A stretch of 48,585 nucleotides of DNA from Desulfuromonadales bacterium. GTDB taxonomy: Bacteria; Desulfobacterota; Desulfuromonadia; Desulfuromonadales; Geopsychrobacteraceae. Below the pieces are notes generated by a model. It made no database searches. It was not told the origin of the DNA and was given only the letters and a program-made list of their open reading frames with translations. This document shows positions 1 to 8,698 of the stretch, piece by piece. The stretch lies in assembly GCA_016931615.1 (NCBI GenBank), contig JAFGEL010000046.1, positions 1 to 48,585 of the forward strand, written 5' to 3'. Both the position numbers and the translations under genes were made by a program. How positions within the stretch are numbered: position 1 is the stretch's first letter; the number at the start of each line of letters is the position of its first letter.

Positions 1-1
1 G

Positions 2-112
2 CTCGGCTGTGATTCTTCCGAGATCGGCATGGAAGCCTATCCCGACTTCCAGCGGGTCAGCATCGGTGGTTCCTCCAGCTTCAGTGGCTATACCAACCCA
101 GAGGTGAGGTGA
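2..112 (+). CDS. C-terminal end of an unidentified protein (5' truncated by window)
   Basis: An open frame enters from the left edge and ends at TGA 110-112, giving 36 residues that end in TNPEVR. It is the only plausible reading of this edge because a strong plus-strand terminator follows 70 bp later. The visible tail is rich in Ser and Gly and carries no motif I recognise, so no function is assigned. The upstream part lies outside the window. Confidence 0.4.
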   Translation, partial: LGCDSSEIGMEAYPDFQRVSIGGSSSFSGYTNPEVR

Positions 113-181
113 AACATATCTTACCCGCAAGGGGTCAGTGAAAAATTTGAAAAAGCGTCCGCGTAGAATTTGGATGGGGGA

Positions 182-211
182 ATGCCGCTGCACATGCAGC
201 GGCATTTTTTT
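182..211 (+). terminator. Rho-independent terminator
   Basis: A perfect 10-bp stem (ATGCCGCTGC at 182-191 with GCAGCGGCAT at 196-205, loop ACAT) is followed directly by a run of T. It ends the truncated plus-strand gene. Its T tract touches the stop codon of the convergent aldo/keto reductase gene. There is no T tract on the minus side, so it is probably one-directional. Confidence 0.85.
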
Positions 212-1286
212 AACCGGCTAATTCTGCAAGACGTTTCATGATCGGCAGGTGCTGGGTACAACGTTGTTCGCACAGGCTACAGCCGGTACAGACTGCGGCT
301 TGGTCTGCAGTCAATCCCCAGTGCCTCCTGAACCTGTTGGACGCGACTCCGCTCTCATTGTGGCTGAGAAGCACCTGATTATAGACATCCATGAATTGCG
401 GGATCGGAATGTCAACCGGGCAGGGAAGACAGTAACCGCAGCCGGTGCAGAGTTGGTCAAAGGTTTTTTCAATGTTGACAGACAGCTGCTGTCGCGACTC
501 TTCACTTTGCGGGCTGACACTATCCACCGCCGCAATGGCCTCATCAACCTGGCTTTTTTCGGAAAATCCCACCAGCGCTGATGTGATTGCCGAATGGGAG
601 AGGTTGAAGCGCAGCGCTGCCTGGATGATGCTTTCGTGACTATCCCGTTTGAGAAAGGCAAAGCGTTGCGGATTTTGCGGGATCAGCCCCCCTGCCAGGG
701 GATTCATGGTAACAACTCCCAGATTCAGCTCTTCAGCCTGGGTGACGGCCTGCTGACGATAGGGGAAGTTGATGGCATTGTAGCCGAGCAGGACTCCTTC
801 AAAAAAACCTTCGGCCAGGACTTCGGCGAGACTCTCTCCCGGCATATGCGAAGAGCAGAGCAGATGACCGATTAACCCTTCTTCTTTGGCTTTAAGGGCG
901 GCTTCAACTGCCCCACCCTGTTTGCGCTGTTCCCAATCGTCCCGGCTCATCAAATGCCAGATGTAGAAAAAATCGATATGATCCGTCTGCAGGCGTCGCA
1001 GACTGCGTTCAAGACTTTGGCGCAGGTCCTGTCCCTTGGCACGGCCACACTTGGTCGAGAGCAGATAACTGTCGCGGGGTTGTTGGGACAAAGCGTGGCC
1101 GAAAATATCTTCACTGCGGTCGGCGCAGTAAACCGGCGCGGTATCAAAGTAGTTGATTCCGCGACTGTGCGCATAAAGGACAAGATCGGCGCTTTGCTCC
1201 ATGTCCTGAGGCTCAGGAAAGCGCATACCGCCAAAGCTGATGACTGAAACGTCCTTTCCGGTCTGACCAAACGATCTGTAGTTCAT
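210..1286 (-). CDS. Aldo/keto reductase with C-terminal 4Fe-4S domain
   Basis: This 358-residue protein is a cytoplasmic NAD(P)H-dependent oxidoreductase of the aldo/keto reductase fold with an iron-sulfur extension. The AKR tetrad is visible as D48, Y53, K79 and H111. The C-terminal region holds two cysteine clusters, C280/C283/C286/C289-Pro and C333/C336/C339/C343, as expected for two 4Fe-4S centres. The ATG at 1286 is chosen because GAGG lies 8 nt upstream; a GTG three codons earlier overlaps that site. The physiological substrate is unknown. FeS-type AKRs are common in anaerobes, where the clusters may link the reductase to ferredoxin-type electron carriers (inference). Confidence 0.9.
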   Translation of the reverse strand: MNYRSFGQTGKDVSVISFGGMRFPEPQDMEQSADLVLYAHSRGINYFDTAPVYCADRSEDIFGHALSQQPRDSYLLSTKCGRAKGQDLRQSLERSLRRLQTDHIDFFYIWHLMSRDDWEQRKQGGAVEAALKAKEEGLIGHLLCSSHMPGESLAEVLAEGFFEGVLLGYNAINFPYRQQAVTQAEELNLGVVTMNPLAGGLIPQNPQRFAFLKRDSHESIIQAALRFNLSHSAITSALVGFSEKSQVDEAIAAVDSVSPQSEESRQQLSVNIEKTFDQLCTGCGYCLPCPVDIPIPQFMDVYNQVLLSHNESGVASNRFRRHWGLTADQAAVCTGCSLCEQRCTQHLPIMKRLAELAG

Positions 1287-1336
1287 CAGTGACACCTCGT
1301 GAGGGGGAGAATCCGGGACTCGGGTTTTGACTGTTT

Positions 1337-2383
1337 TCAGCGGGTCGTTTTGTCGCTTACCGGGGCATCCGAACCGAGAAGAATCGCCAGCCAGCGGGTT
1401 GAATCATTCACTTCAAGGGCGATTTTGACAATCATGGTCAAGGGAACCGACAGGAGCATACCGACTGGGCCTAGAATCCAGCCCCAGAAGACCAGGGAGA
1501 GAAAGACCACCAGAGCGGAAAGGCCGAGCTTCTGACCCATCAGGCGGGGTTCGACGGCGTTGCCCATGACGACATTGGTGGCCAGATAAAGAACAGCCAC
1601 AGAGAGGGCGTAGAAGGGGCCCAACTGCACCACCGCCAGAAGGATGGCCGGAATTGCCGCAATGATCGAGCCGATATTCGGAACGTAGTTGAGCAGAAAG
1701 GCGAGCATGCCCCACAACAGGGCGTAGTCGAGACCGAGGAGCAACAGGCCGATGGCGACTACGATGCCGGTGGCAAAGCTGACCAGGGTTTTAATCGCCA
1801 GATACTGGCGGACACTGGACACGAACTTTTCAAAAGAGGCCAACGAGGCGTCAGCATCGCCCAAAGCCGCGCGCAGCTTATTCGGCATACCGGCCGCTTC
1901 CAGAAGGATGAAGATCACCGTCAGCAAAATCAGAAAAGAATTTGTCAGGACCCCTCCTGCGGTGGCCAGCATACTGGCGGCCGACTGCATTAATGCCCCG
2001 GGGTCAAAATGTTCGAGCAGGACCTGTTTGGACAGCTTGATCCCGAGCTTTTCCAGCCAGTCGAAGAGAACCAGAGTCTGGGAGCGGAGTTTCTCCTGGT
2101 AGAGAGGCAGCTGATTGGTAAAGTCGTTGACCGATGTTCCGACCAGTGTCAGGACAATAAAGCCGCCTAACATGACGCAAAAGATCACCATCAACAGTGC
2201 CGCCGGCGCAGGAATCTTATGTTGCTGTAACCAGTAAAACGGGCCGGCACAGATGATCGAGATAAAAAAAGCCAGCAGAAAAGGGACCAGCAGGGCCTGC
2301 GCTGTTTTCAGCCCGGCACAGACGATGATCAGGGCGGCAAGCGTCAGCAGGACGGATGTGGACTTGTGCTCAGATTGGGACAT
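1337..2383 (-). CDS. AI-2E family transporter (PerM/YhhT-like permease)
   Basis: This 348-residue inner-membrane protein has about eight hydrophobic helices. They are arranged as in the AI-2E/PerM (former DUF20) family: two N-terminal helices, a periplasmic amphipathic segment around residues 70-130, then a C-terminal helix bundle. The region LLNYVPNIGSIIAAIPAI near residue 240 is the family's conserved signature. Members have been linked to autoinducer-2 export and to Na+/H+ antiport, so the substrate cannot be read from sequence. It follows the FeS aldo/keto reductase on the same strand with a ~50-bp gap. The Shine-Dalgarno before the ATG is weak. Confidence 0.88.
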   Translation of the reverse strand: MSQSEHKSTSVLLTLAALIIVCAGLKTAQALLVPFLLAFFISIICAGPFYWLQQHKIPAPAALLMVIFCVMLGGFIVLTLVGTSVNDFTNQLPLYQEKLRSQTLVLFDWLEKLGIKLSKQVLLEHFDPGALMQSAASMLATAGGVLTNSFLILLTVIFILLEAAGMPNKLRAALGDADASLASFEKFVSSVRQYLAIKTLVSFATGIVVAIGLLLLGLDYALLWGMLAFLLNYVPNIGSIIAAIPAILLAVVQLGPFYALSVAVLYLATNVVMGNAVEPRLMGQKLGLSALVVFLSLVFWGWILGPVGMLLSVPLTMIVKIALEVNDSTRWLAILLGSDAPVSDKTTR

Positions 2384-2481
2384 GACTCGTGCTTTCGCTC
2401 ATTCGGGTCAGAATGGGTACCGCTATCATCGACACAATAAACAGGATGTTTCCGTGGCGTCAATCATTTCCTTTCAGCGGT

Positions 2482-2892
2482 TCAAGGCGTGTCGGGCTGC
2501 TCTCCTTCAGCAACGAAATTGAGGGCAGCAGAATTGATACAGTATCTCAGTCCCGTGGGCTGCGGGCCGTCGGGAAAGACATGACCCAGGTGGGCATCAC
2601 AACCGGCGCAGAGGGTTTCTGTACGGATGCGGAACAGGCTGCGATCCTCCTTACGGGTGATATTGCTCTCAACAACCGGCTGGTAAAAGCTCGGCCAGCC
2701 GGTTCCTGAATCAAACTTTGCCGAGGAGTGGAAGAGGGGCAGACCACAACAGACACAGTGATAGGTTCCTTCGTCGTGATGGTCCCAGTAGCGTCCACTG
2801 AAAGGGGCTTCAGTTGCTGCCTCGCGAGTGACGGAATAGGCCTGAGGGGAAAGTTTTTCTCTAAGTTGCTTGTCGCTTGGTGAATTTTTCAT
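2482..2892 (-). CDS. msrB: Peptide-methionine (R)-S-oxide reductase MsrB
   Basis: This 136-residue enzyme reduces the R epimer of methionine sulfoxide in oxidised proteins, using thioredoxin as electron donor in the cytoplasm. The zinc site is complete (C46/C49 and C95/C98). The GWPSF motif is at 66-70, and the catalytic cysteine C118 lies in RYCINSAAL. The ATG at 2892 is preferred over an upstream in-frame start because GGAG lies 10 nt before it and because MsrB proteins normally begin about there. It is a stand-alone MsrB with no MsrA fused or adjacent. Confidence 0.95.
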   Translation of the reverse strand: MKNSPSDKQLREKLSPQAYSVTREAATEAPFSGRYWDHHDEGTYHCVCCGLPLFHSSAKFDSGTGWPSFYQPVVESNITRKEDRSLFRIRTETLCAGCDAHLGHVFPDGPQPTGLRYCINSAALNFVAEGEQPDTP

Positions 2893-2979
2893 GGTTTTTC
2901 GTCTCCGGACGGCATGAATTGATGATGGGATCATAACACAGCCGGGTGGTTTTATCGATTGGCGGGAGTGACCTCGTGG

Positions 2980-4191
2980 TCAGAGGCTATAGATATCCTG
3001 CGCCCACTTGACGGCGTCCATGTAAGCTGTGGAGACGGCTTTCTCTTCCAGATGAAGGGTCATGGCCAAACTGGAAACCTGTTCCCATTCCCCTTTCTCT
3101 GTTGCGACCACCAGAGACAGAACCTGCTGCAGTTGCCCTTCGGCTCCGGTCAGGGTTGCGACAATATCCTCTTCAACGGTGATTTCCTTGAGAATCTCGT
3201 CAATCGGGCGCGACATGATGACATCGAGCAGAGAGAACAGACCCATCAGGAACATGTCGGCCTGGCGGTCACCCAGTTTGCAGGGTTGCGCCAGCTGTTC
3301 ACACATACGGGCGCGGATCAGTGATGAAACCACCAGTTCAGCGGGTTTGTCATCCGCCATGGAGGATATCGACAGCAGCGAAACCCAGGAACGAATTTCG
3401 CGTAATCCCAACAGCGAGAGAGCCTGTAAAATTGAAGTCACCTTATGACGCAGGGCAAAGGCTGCGGAATTGATCAGTTTCAGCAATTTGTACGAGAGGG
3501 ACACTTCGCTCTGAATGGTCAGTGCCAGTTTTTTGAAATCGACGTCCTGGGCATGAACATCCTTGAGGATGCGCAGAAACTGGATTTTATTGGTCGGGAT
3601 ATCTTTGCGGGAAATGATCACCGGCTTGGCAAAGAAGTAGCCCTGGAACAGCTGATAGCCCATCTCCTTGGCCTGCTCGTAGACCTCATGGGTTTCGACC
3701 TTTTCGGCCAGCATTTTTATTCCCCGGGGGATCATCATCTGGGCGAGGCGCTTTTGCTCATCGAGGTCACTGAGAAGAAAGTCAACCTTGATAATATCGG
3801 TAAGATCCAGCAGCGGTTCGTAATTTTTATGATAGACGAAGTCATCCAGGGCAAGAGTGTAGCCCTGTTGTTTCAGGCGCTGACAGGCAGCGATCAGCGC
3901 GTCGTCGGGTTCGACATCTTCGAGCACCTCAACCACCGCCTGCTGGCGTGGCAGCGTGGTCATCAGGTCTTCAAGCAAAACCCGGCGGGTGCAGTTGATA
4001 AAAGCCTTGGTGCTGCCGGTCATTTCGTCCAGGTTGAACAGCAGGTTGCTGTTGGCAATGACACTGGCGGCGGCATGATCCTGATCATCACAATCGAAAT
4101 AGTTGTGAAGTCCTGAACGGAACAGGAGTTCATAGGCGTAGACACGCCCTTTGGTGTCGAAAATAGGCTGTCGGGCGATAAAGTGTTTCAC
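2980..4191 (-). CDS. EAL-HDOD signalling protein (YuxH-like, degenerate EAL)
   Basis: This 403-residue protein has an N-terminal EAL fold (about residues 1-195) and a C-terminal HDOD domain (about 200-390). The EAL signature is replaced by YELLFR at 20-25, and the usual metal ligands are not all present. Cyclic-di-GMP hydrolysis is therefore unlikely, and a ligand-sensing or scaffolding role is more probable (inference). The HDOD part retains the LLKLINSAAF-type motif seen in these non-catalytic HD relatives. The gene is divergent from the triheme cytochrome gene, with about 200 bp between them. Confidence 0.85.
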   Translation of the reverse strand: MKHFIARQPIFDTKGRVYAYELLFRSGLHNYFDCDDQDHAAASVIANSNLLFNLDEMTGSTKAFINCTRRVLLEDLMTTLPRQQAVVEVLEDVEPDDALIAACQRLKQQGYTLALDDFVYHKNYEPLLDLTDIIKVDFLLSDLDEQKRLAQMMIPRGIKMLAEKVETHEVYEQAKEMGYQLFQGYFFAKPVIISRKDIPTNKIQFLRILKDVHAQDVDFKKLALTIQSEVSLSYKLLKLINSAAFALRHKVTSILQALSLLGLREIRSWVSLLSISSMADDKPAELVVSSLIRARMCEQLAQPCKLGDRQADMFLMGLFSLLDVIMSRPIDEILKEITVEEDIVATLTGAEGQLQQVLSLVVATEKGEWEQVSSLAMTLHLEEKAVSTAYMDAVKWAQDIYSL

Positions 4192-4305
4192 TGGTGATGG
4201 TCTTTCTGCGGAGGTCTTCTTGGGTTATTCCTGTTTTTTCAGGCTGACGCATATTAACCCGATTAAAAATTAAAATTCAAGAAATCTAATTATTTTGTGT
4301 CTGTA

Positions 4306-4334
4306 TTGACGTTGTCCCGGCAATCCGCTAATCT
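4306..4334 (+). promoter_or_regulatory. Sigma-70-type promoter for the triheme cytochrome
   Basis: A -35 box TTGACG (4306-4311) and a -10 box TAATCT (4329-4334) are separated by exactly 17 bp. They lie 66 bp upstream of the cytochrome start, in the divergent intergenic region. The upstream 40 bp is strongly AT-rich. Confidence 0.55.
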
Positions 4335-4399
4335 TGCCCTGTTTTTAGTTTATCCCGGCATCTGTTATGATCATTTCCTCTCATTCAAAGGATGGAATT

Positions 4400-4714
4400 A
4401 TGAAAAGACTGTTTTTGCTTTTGACTCTGTTTGTTTTTGTGGGCGTCACCGTTGCTGTTGCCGTCCCTCCTGGTAAAACACTGACTTTTGATAAAAGCCC
4501 CATGGGACCGGTTGAGTTTTCCGGCACTGTGCATAAAGATGCCGGGGTCAGCTGCAAAGAGTGTCATAACAAAGACATGTTTCCGAAAATGAAAAAAGGT
4601 ACGGTTGAAATTACCATGACAAAGATTTATGCCGGTGAGCTCTGTGGTGCTTGCCATAACGGCACCCGTGCTTTCGAAGCCAAAAAGAGCTGCAATCGTT
4701 GTCACGTGAAGTAA
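4400..4714 (+). CDS. c7-type triheme cytochrome
   Basis: This 104-residue secreted protein has an N-terminal signal peptide (about residues 1-22). Three CXXCH heme motifs are at 52-56, 82-86 and 98-102. The His pattern and length fit the periplasmic c7/cytochrome c3-like family used by Desulfuromonas and Geobacter relatives to move electrons between the inner and outer membranes. The ATG at 4400 has AAGGA 7 nt upstream, which decides against an in-frame start 33 nt earlier. It is a single-gene unit with its own promoter and terminator. Its redox partners are not in the window. Confidence 0.9.
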   Translation: MKRLFLLLTLFVFVGVTVAVAVPPGKTLTFDKSPMGPVEFSGTVHKDAGVSCKECHNKDMFPKMKKGTVEITMTKIYAGELCGACHNGTRAFEAKKSCNRCHVK

Positions 4715-4746
4715 TCAAGACAAGATAATTTTTTCATGCTGTGTCG

Positions 4747-4775
4747 AAAGCCCGGGAATGCCCCCGGGCTTTTTT
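4747..4775 (+). terminator. Rho-independent terminator of the cytochrome gene
   Basis: The stem AGCCCGGG (4749-4756) pairs with CCCGGGCT (4763-4770) across a 6-nt loop. It is followed by a run of T and flanked by A upstream, which lengthens the stem. It lies 35 bp after the cytochrome stop codon. Confidence 0.9.
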
Positions 4776-4870
4776 CGTTCGGCTCAAGGCTGAGCCCGGT
4801 TGTTTCAGCTTGTTCTTTGGGTGACCCTGTGTGAAAGTGTGCTGCTGAACGTCTTCTGCCGGGGATATCT

Positions 4871-5557
4871 ATGATCTTACAGGGAACATTGGTTAACGTT
4901 TTGGCGGTGATTGTCGGCTCACTTGTCGGGCACTGGGCCGGGCGCTTTCTGTCGGCCCGTATCCGTGCGACATTAATGGCAGGTTTAGGACTGGCCGTGC
5001 TGCTGATCGGAATGCAACTGGCGCTGCAAAGCCGACAGTTGATGATCGTTATCGGCAGCCTGATTATCGGCGGGTTCATCGGAGAACTGATCGGTGTCGA
5101 GAAGCACCTGGAAAATTTCGGGCTGGGGTTGCAAAAACGCTTCTCCGGTCTGGGAACGCTCGCTGAAGGCTTCGTGACCTCGAGTCTGCTATTCTGTGTC
5201 GGGGCCATGGCTATCATGGGAGCCTTACAGGATGGTTTGGGCGGCAAACCGACGATTCTCTACGCGAAAGCGGCCCTTGATGGCGTCGCGGCAATCGCTC
5301 TGACCTCAACCCTGGGGATTGGAGTGCTTTTTTCCATTGTCCCTCTGCTGCTTTACCAGGGCAGCATTACTCTGGCCGCCGAGCTGTCCAGAACCATATT
5401 GACCGATCCGGTCGTTGTCGAAATGAATGCGGTCGGTGGGTTGCTGATTGTTGCCATCTCTCTCGACCTGATCGGAGTCAAACGACTGCCGGTCGGAAAT
5501 CTTCTGCCTGCTGTGTTTGTCGCGGTCGCCCTGACCTGGATTTTCGGGTTGGCGTGA
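4871..5557 (+). CDS. DUF554 family membrane protein
   Basis: This 228-residue polytopic inner-membrane protein has about seven hydrophobic segments and the GTLVN start typical of DUF554 (YdfK-like) proteins. Other conserved features visible are the GxxxG-rich first helix (VGSLVGHWAG), the internal GEL.GVE segment near residue 75 and a late segment ending in a short cytoplasmic tail. The family is described as a possible transporter but has no proven substrate. A GGGGA sequence lies 6 nt before the ATG. It converges with the EamA gene, leaving only 4 bp between the stop codons. Confidence 0.85.
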   Translation: MILQGTLVNVLAVIVGSLVGHWAGRFLSARIRATLMAGLGLAVLLIGMQLALQSRQLMIVIGSLIIGGFIGELIGVEKHLENFGLGLQKRFSGLGTLAEGFVTSSLLFCVGAMAIMGALQDGLGGKPTILYAKAALDGVAAIALTSTLGIGVLFSIVPLLLYQGSITLAAELSRTILTDPVVVEMNAVGGLLIVAISLDLIGVKRLPVGNLLPAVFVAVALTWIFGLA

Positions 5558-5561
5558 AGAA

Positions 5562-6434
5562 CTATTTAATCCGCTGACAGAGCAGACCGGCAACAATCAG
5601 AATCAGGCCGATAAATGTGGCCGGAAGAATTTTTTCCCCGACCAGAAAGTAGATGAAAACCAGGGAAATAAAGGGGGAAAGAAAGATCAGGTTGCTGATC
5701 CTGGCGGTATTGTCGGTCAATTTCATCGCCAGCAGCCAGAGCACAAAGCAGGCTCCCATCTCAAAGGTTCCGATGTAAGCTGCCCCCAGTAATCCCTGAC
5801 CCGGTGGGATTCGCAGTTCCGTTGTCAGCAGGTAATAGCCGAACACAAAGGGAAAGCTGAACAGGAAGTTGACGAACAGGCCGACGATCGGGTCACGCCG
5901 GTCGAGGGTATTGTAGATCCAGTAGAGTGACCAGACAATCGTGCTGATCAGCGCCAGAAAGACTCCGAAAGGATCCGTGAACTGCAGTCTGAAGGGGTTT
6001 CCCTCAGTAGAAATGACCACCACGCCACAATAACTGACCACCAGCGCCAGCCATTGCTGCCAATGGATTTTCTGCTTCAGCAGGGGAACGGCCAGCAGCG
6101 ATAGGGTGATCGCCCAGGTGTAATTCAGCGGTTGCGCTTGTTGTGCGGGCAGCAGATCATAAGCTTTGAACAGAATCAGGTAGTAGAGAAACGGACTGAG
6201 CAGGCCCAGCCCGAGCGATAACAGGTATTCCTGTCGGGAACAGCCGAATACCAGGTTGAATTTTCTTTGATAAAGCAGAATCGTTGCCAGCAGCAGGGTC
6301 GAGAAGGATCCCGAATAGAGCAGCAGTTCGATGGGACTGAGATAGCGTAGTGACAGTTTGAAAGCGCTGGCTACCGTTGACCAGAGTAAAACGGCACTGA
6401 GACCGAAAAGCAGAGCCCGCCGGTTTGAATTCAT
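5562..6434 (-). CDS. EamA/DMT-superfamily transporter (second of pair)
   Basis: This 290-residue protein has ten predicted helices in two EamA repeats, the standard layout of the drug/metabolite transporter superfamily, which exports small metabolites and amino acids. The ATG at 6434 is chosen because AGGAGG lies 5 nt upstream. It overlaps the stop codon of the preceding EamA gene (TGATG), so translation is probably coupled. Two different EamA proteins in tandem behind a glycyl-radical activase suggest export or import of a metabolite of that pathway, but the substrate cannot be read from sequence. Confidence 0.88.
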   Translation of the reverse strand: MNSNRRALLFGLSAVLLWSTVASAFKLSLRYLSPIELLLYSGSFSTLLLATILLYQRKFNLVFGCSRQEYLLSLGLGLLSPFLYYLILFKAYDLLPAQQAQPLNYTWAITLSLLAVPLLKQKIHWQQWLALVVSYCGVVVISTEGNPFRLQFTDPFGVFLALISTIVWSLYWIYNTLDRRDPIVGLFVNFLFSFPFVFGYYLLTTELRIPPGQGLLGAAYIGTFEMGACFVLWLLAMKLTDNTARISNLIFLSPFISLVFIYFLVGEKILPATFIGLILIVAGLLCQRIK

Positions 6435-7333
6435 CACAGCCTCCTGCGTTCGCGTCCTCTGATGACCAGGACCACCAGGCCGCAAAAAATCAGAGCGATA
6501 CCGATAATGGCTTGTGAAGTCAGTTGTTCTCCCAGCACGAGGATACCCAGGGTGGCGGCGGTCATCGGTTCGGCCAGGCTCAAGGTCGTCGCGGCCCCGA
6601 CCCCGACTGTCATCAGCCCCCGGGCAAACAGCCAGTAAGAGAGGGCCATGGTCGCCAGCCCCAGATGCAGTACCACGCCGATAGCCCGCGGCTGCAGTAA
6701 CCAGTTCAGGTCAATTCCGAACAGTGCGGGGGAGAGCATCAGGGCTCCCAGGCAGACAACAACGGCCATAATGGCATTCGGTGAATGCTGCTCCAGTAGA
6801 CCTTTAATCATCAGCGTGTAGGCGGCATAAGAGGCTCCGGCACCCAGGGCGAGAATAATGCCGAGCGGATCGACAGCAACGTCTTTGCCGCTGAGACTGA
6901 GCAGGGCGCAGCCGATGACTGCCAGCAGGGTAGCGATAAACCAGCGCCGTCCCGGTCGTTCACCACGAAAAATCAGTCCGAGCAGGCCACCGGCGATAGG
7001 AGCGCTGCCGATACCGACGATTGTTCCCACCGCGACCCCGGTTGTGGCCACGGCGGCAAAGAAACAGAGTTGGTAAGTGGCGGTAAAGGCGGCGGCAAGA
7101 ATGATTGGAAGAGGTCGCCAATCACTCAGTTTGCCCAGTTCGTTGCGCTTGACGGCGAGCATCAGCAGAACTATTCCACCGATCAGCAGGCGCAGCGCCC
7201 CGATGACCTTAGGATCAAAACCGACCGGTGCAAAAGCCTGGGCTGTTCCCGTGGTCCCCCAGAGCAGCGCGGCAGAGAGAACAAACCAATGGCCGCCGAT
7301 GGTTTTCGAACTGTTGTTTTGCTGACGTGGCAT
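6434..7333 (-). CDS. EamA/DMT-superfamily transporter (first of pair)
   Basis: This 299-residue protein has ten helices in two EamA domains; the FVLSAALLWGTTGTAQAF start and the LSLAEPMTAATLGILVLGE motif in the second half are family hallmarks. The ATG at 7333 lies 4 nt after the stop of the ANKH-like gene. A GGGGA sequence lies about 12 nt upstream, which is a weak site, so coupling to the upstream gene is likely. It is not closely similar to its neighbour EamA protein, so the pair is not a recent tandem duplicate. It may form part of one functional export unit. Confidence 0.88.
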   Translation of the reverse strand: MPRQQNNSSKTIGGHWFVLSAALLWGTTGTAQAFAPVGFDPKVIGALRLLIGGIVLLMLAVKRNELGKLSDWRPLPIILAAAFTATYQLCFFAAVATTGVAVGTIVGIGSAPIAGGLLGLIFRGERPGRRWFIATLLAVIGCALLSLSGKDVAVDPLGIILALGAGASYAAYTLMIKGLLEQHSPNAIMAVVVCLGALMLSPALFGIDLNWLLQPRAIGVVLHLGLATMALSYWLFARGLMTVGVGAATTLSLAEPMTAATLGILVLGEQLTSQAIIGIALIFCGLVVLVIRGRERRRL

Positions 7334-7337
7334 GAAT

Positions 7338-8669
7338 TCAGGATTTCCCCTCAACAATCAGTCGCTGCCGCAGGGCATTAACCGAGCGCTGCAGGACGCT
7401 TACGGCAAGCAGCCGTCCAGACACATAAGCTACGGCGGCCGCAACGGCTCCAGGCAGCGGCGAGTATAGCACCATCAACGATAAAATCGAAAAGATTCCA
7501 AGCGCTTCCAGGGCGGTTGTCAAAGAGACCGGTTTGGTGACACGGTCGATGATCAGCAGCGAACGCTGAAAGCTGATCAACACCGTCAGGGCCGGAAAGA
7601 TCGCCATGATCTGCAGCGGACGAATGGCGAAGTCAGCCAGGGTCGGGGTCAGGGCGGAAATGTCGCGAAACCACACCAGGTTAAGCGGTGTCCAGGCGAT
7701 CAGAGCAAGGCAGCTTGAAGTCGCTATTCCCAGACCGACGGCAAAATTCCTGATGCGGGGATAGTTCTCACGGTTTTCACCCATCAGAGCGATGGCGACC
7801 TCCTGGTAAGAGAGTCCCAGTGCCCGGAATACGAAGGTCAATCCGTAGATAACCGGCATCACTGCCAGTGATTCAAGCGCATCGCGGCTCTTGCCAAGAA
7901 AGAAGGTGACCAGGGGGTGCACCGACAGGGCAATAAAGGGTGTCAGGGCGAGGGGCAGGTAATAGTCCCAGATGTGCCGGAAATTCAACGTGGTTGAAGC
8001 GTCGGCAGGTTCAATATTGGCTACTTTGTGAATAGCATGACGGGCGAGAAAACGGGTAAAAAGCGCTTCAAAAAGCACTCCTGTTGAGAGTGCCGTGGCA
8101 CCGATCACCGCGCCGTTTAAATTGCTGAAAGCGAAAAGCGCCAGGGACGTCAATGCCATGCTGAAAAGGCGAAAAAATGTTGCTCCGGCGACCCGTTTGG
8201 TGCTGTGTGCCGAGATCAGCACGCCCTGATAAAAACGCCGGATACCGATGGCTGCGGGCCAGGGAAGCAGGCAGAGCAGGGCCGTATGGGTGAGTTTAAC
8301 CACATCAAGCGGCAAATTCAGCAGCCTGACCAGGATCAGATTAAAAACTCCGGGCAGGAGAAAGATTCCCAGCAGCAGGGTGACGGCGGCACTGATGAGC
8401 AGAGAAAAATTCCGTAGTTGCAGATAGCTGTTGCGATTGCGGCATAAAGCCGTACTGGCGCTCATCAGCATAATCACCGGGGACTCGGCGACCAGGGCAA
8501 AGGCAAAGGCGATGCCGTAAGCGGCAAGGTTCAGTTTTTCATCGCCAAGACGGGCAATAATCGCCGCGATGAAGGGACCTTCGACCGACATCATCAGCCA
8601 GGTCATGGCCAGGGGAAGCCAGAAACGGAAAATCTGAAGATAACTCAGAGGAGTTTTTATTGCCGTCAT
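7338..8669 (-). CDS. MATE/MOP-like membrane transporter, ANKH-like
   Basis: This protein of about 443 residues has some twelve hydrophobic helices in two related halves, as in the MOP (MATE/flippase) superfamily. Segments such as WxPLAL plus P at the start of the second half, and AWTPL...RPLQI...FPALTV further on, recall vertebrate ANKH (progressive ankylosis, involved in pyrophosphate/ATP/citrate release) more than classical MATE drug pumps. The start is uncertain: the ATG at 8669 lacks a good ribosome site, and a TTG at 8702 overlaps the activase stop. Its place between the activase and two EamA genes points to metabolite transport. Confidence 0.7.
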   Translation of the reverse strand: MTAIKTPLSYLQIFRFWLPLAMTWLMMSVEGPFIAAIIARLGDEKLNLAAYGIAFAFALVAESPVIMLMSASTALCRNRNSYLQLRNFSLLISAAVTLLLGIFLLPGVFNLILVRLLNLPLDVVKLTHTALLCLLPWPAAIGIRRFYQGVLISAHSTKRVAGATFFRLFSMALTSLALFAFSNLNGAVIGATALSTGVLFEALFTRFLARHAIHKVANIEPADASTTLNFRHIWDYYLPLALTPFIALSVHPLVTFFLGKSRDALESLAVMPVIYGLTFVFRALGLSYQEVAIALMGENRENYPRIRNFAVGLGIATSSCLALIAWTPLNLVWFRDISALTPTLADFAIRPLQIMAIFPALTVLISFQRSLLIIDRVTKPVSLTTALEALGIFSILSLMVLYSPLPGAVAAAVAYVSGRLLAVSVLQRSVNALRQRLIVEGKS

Positions 8670-8698
8670 GAAACGTTCTGGGTCGGTTACGGGGCTGG

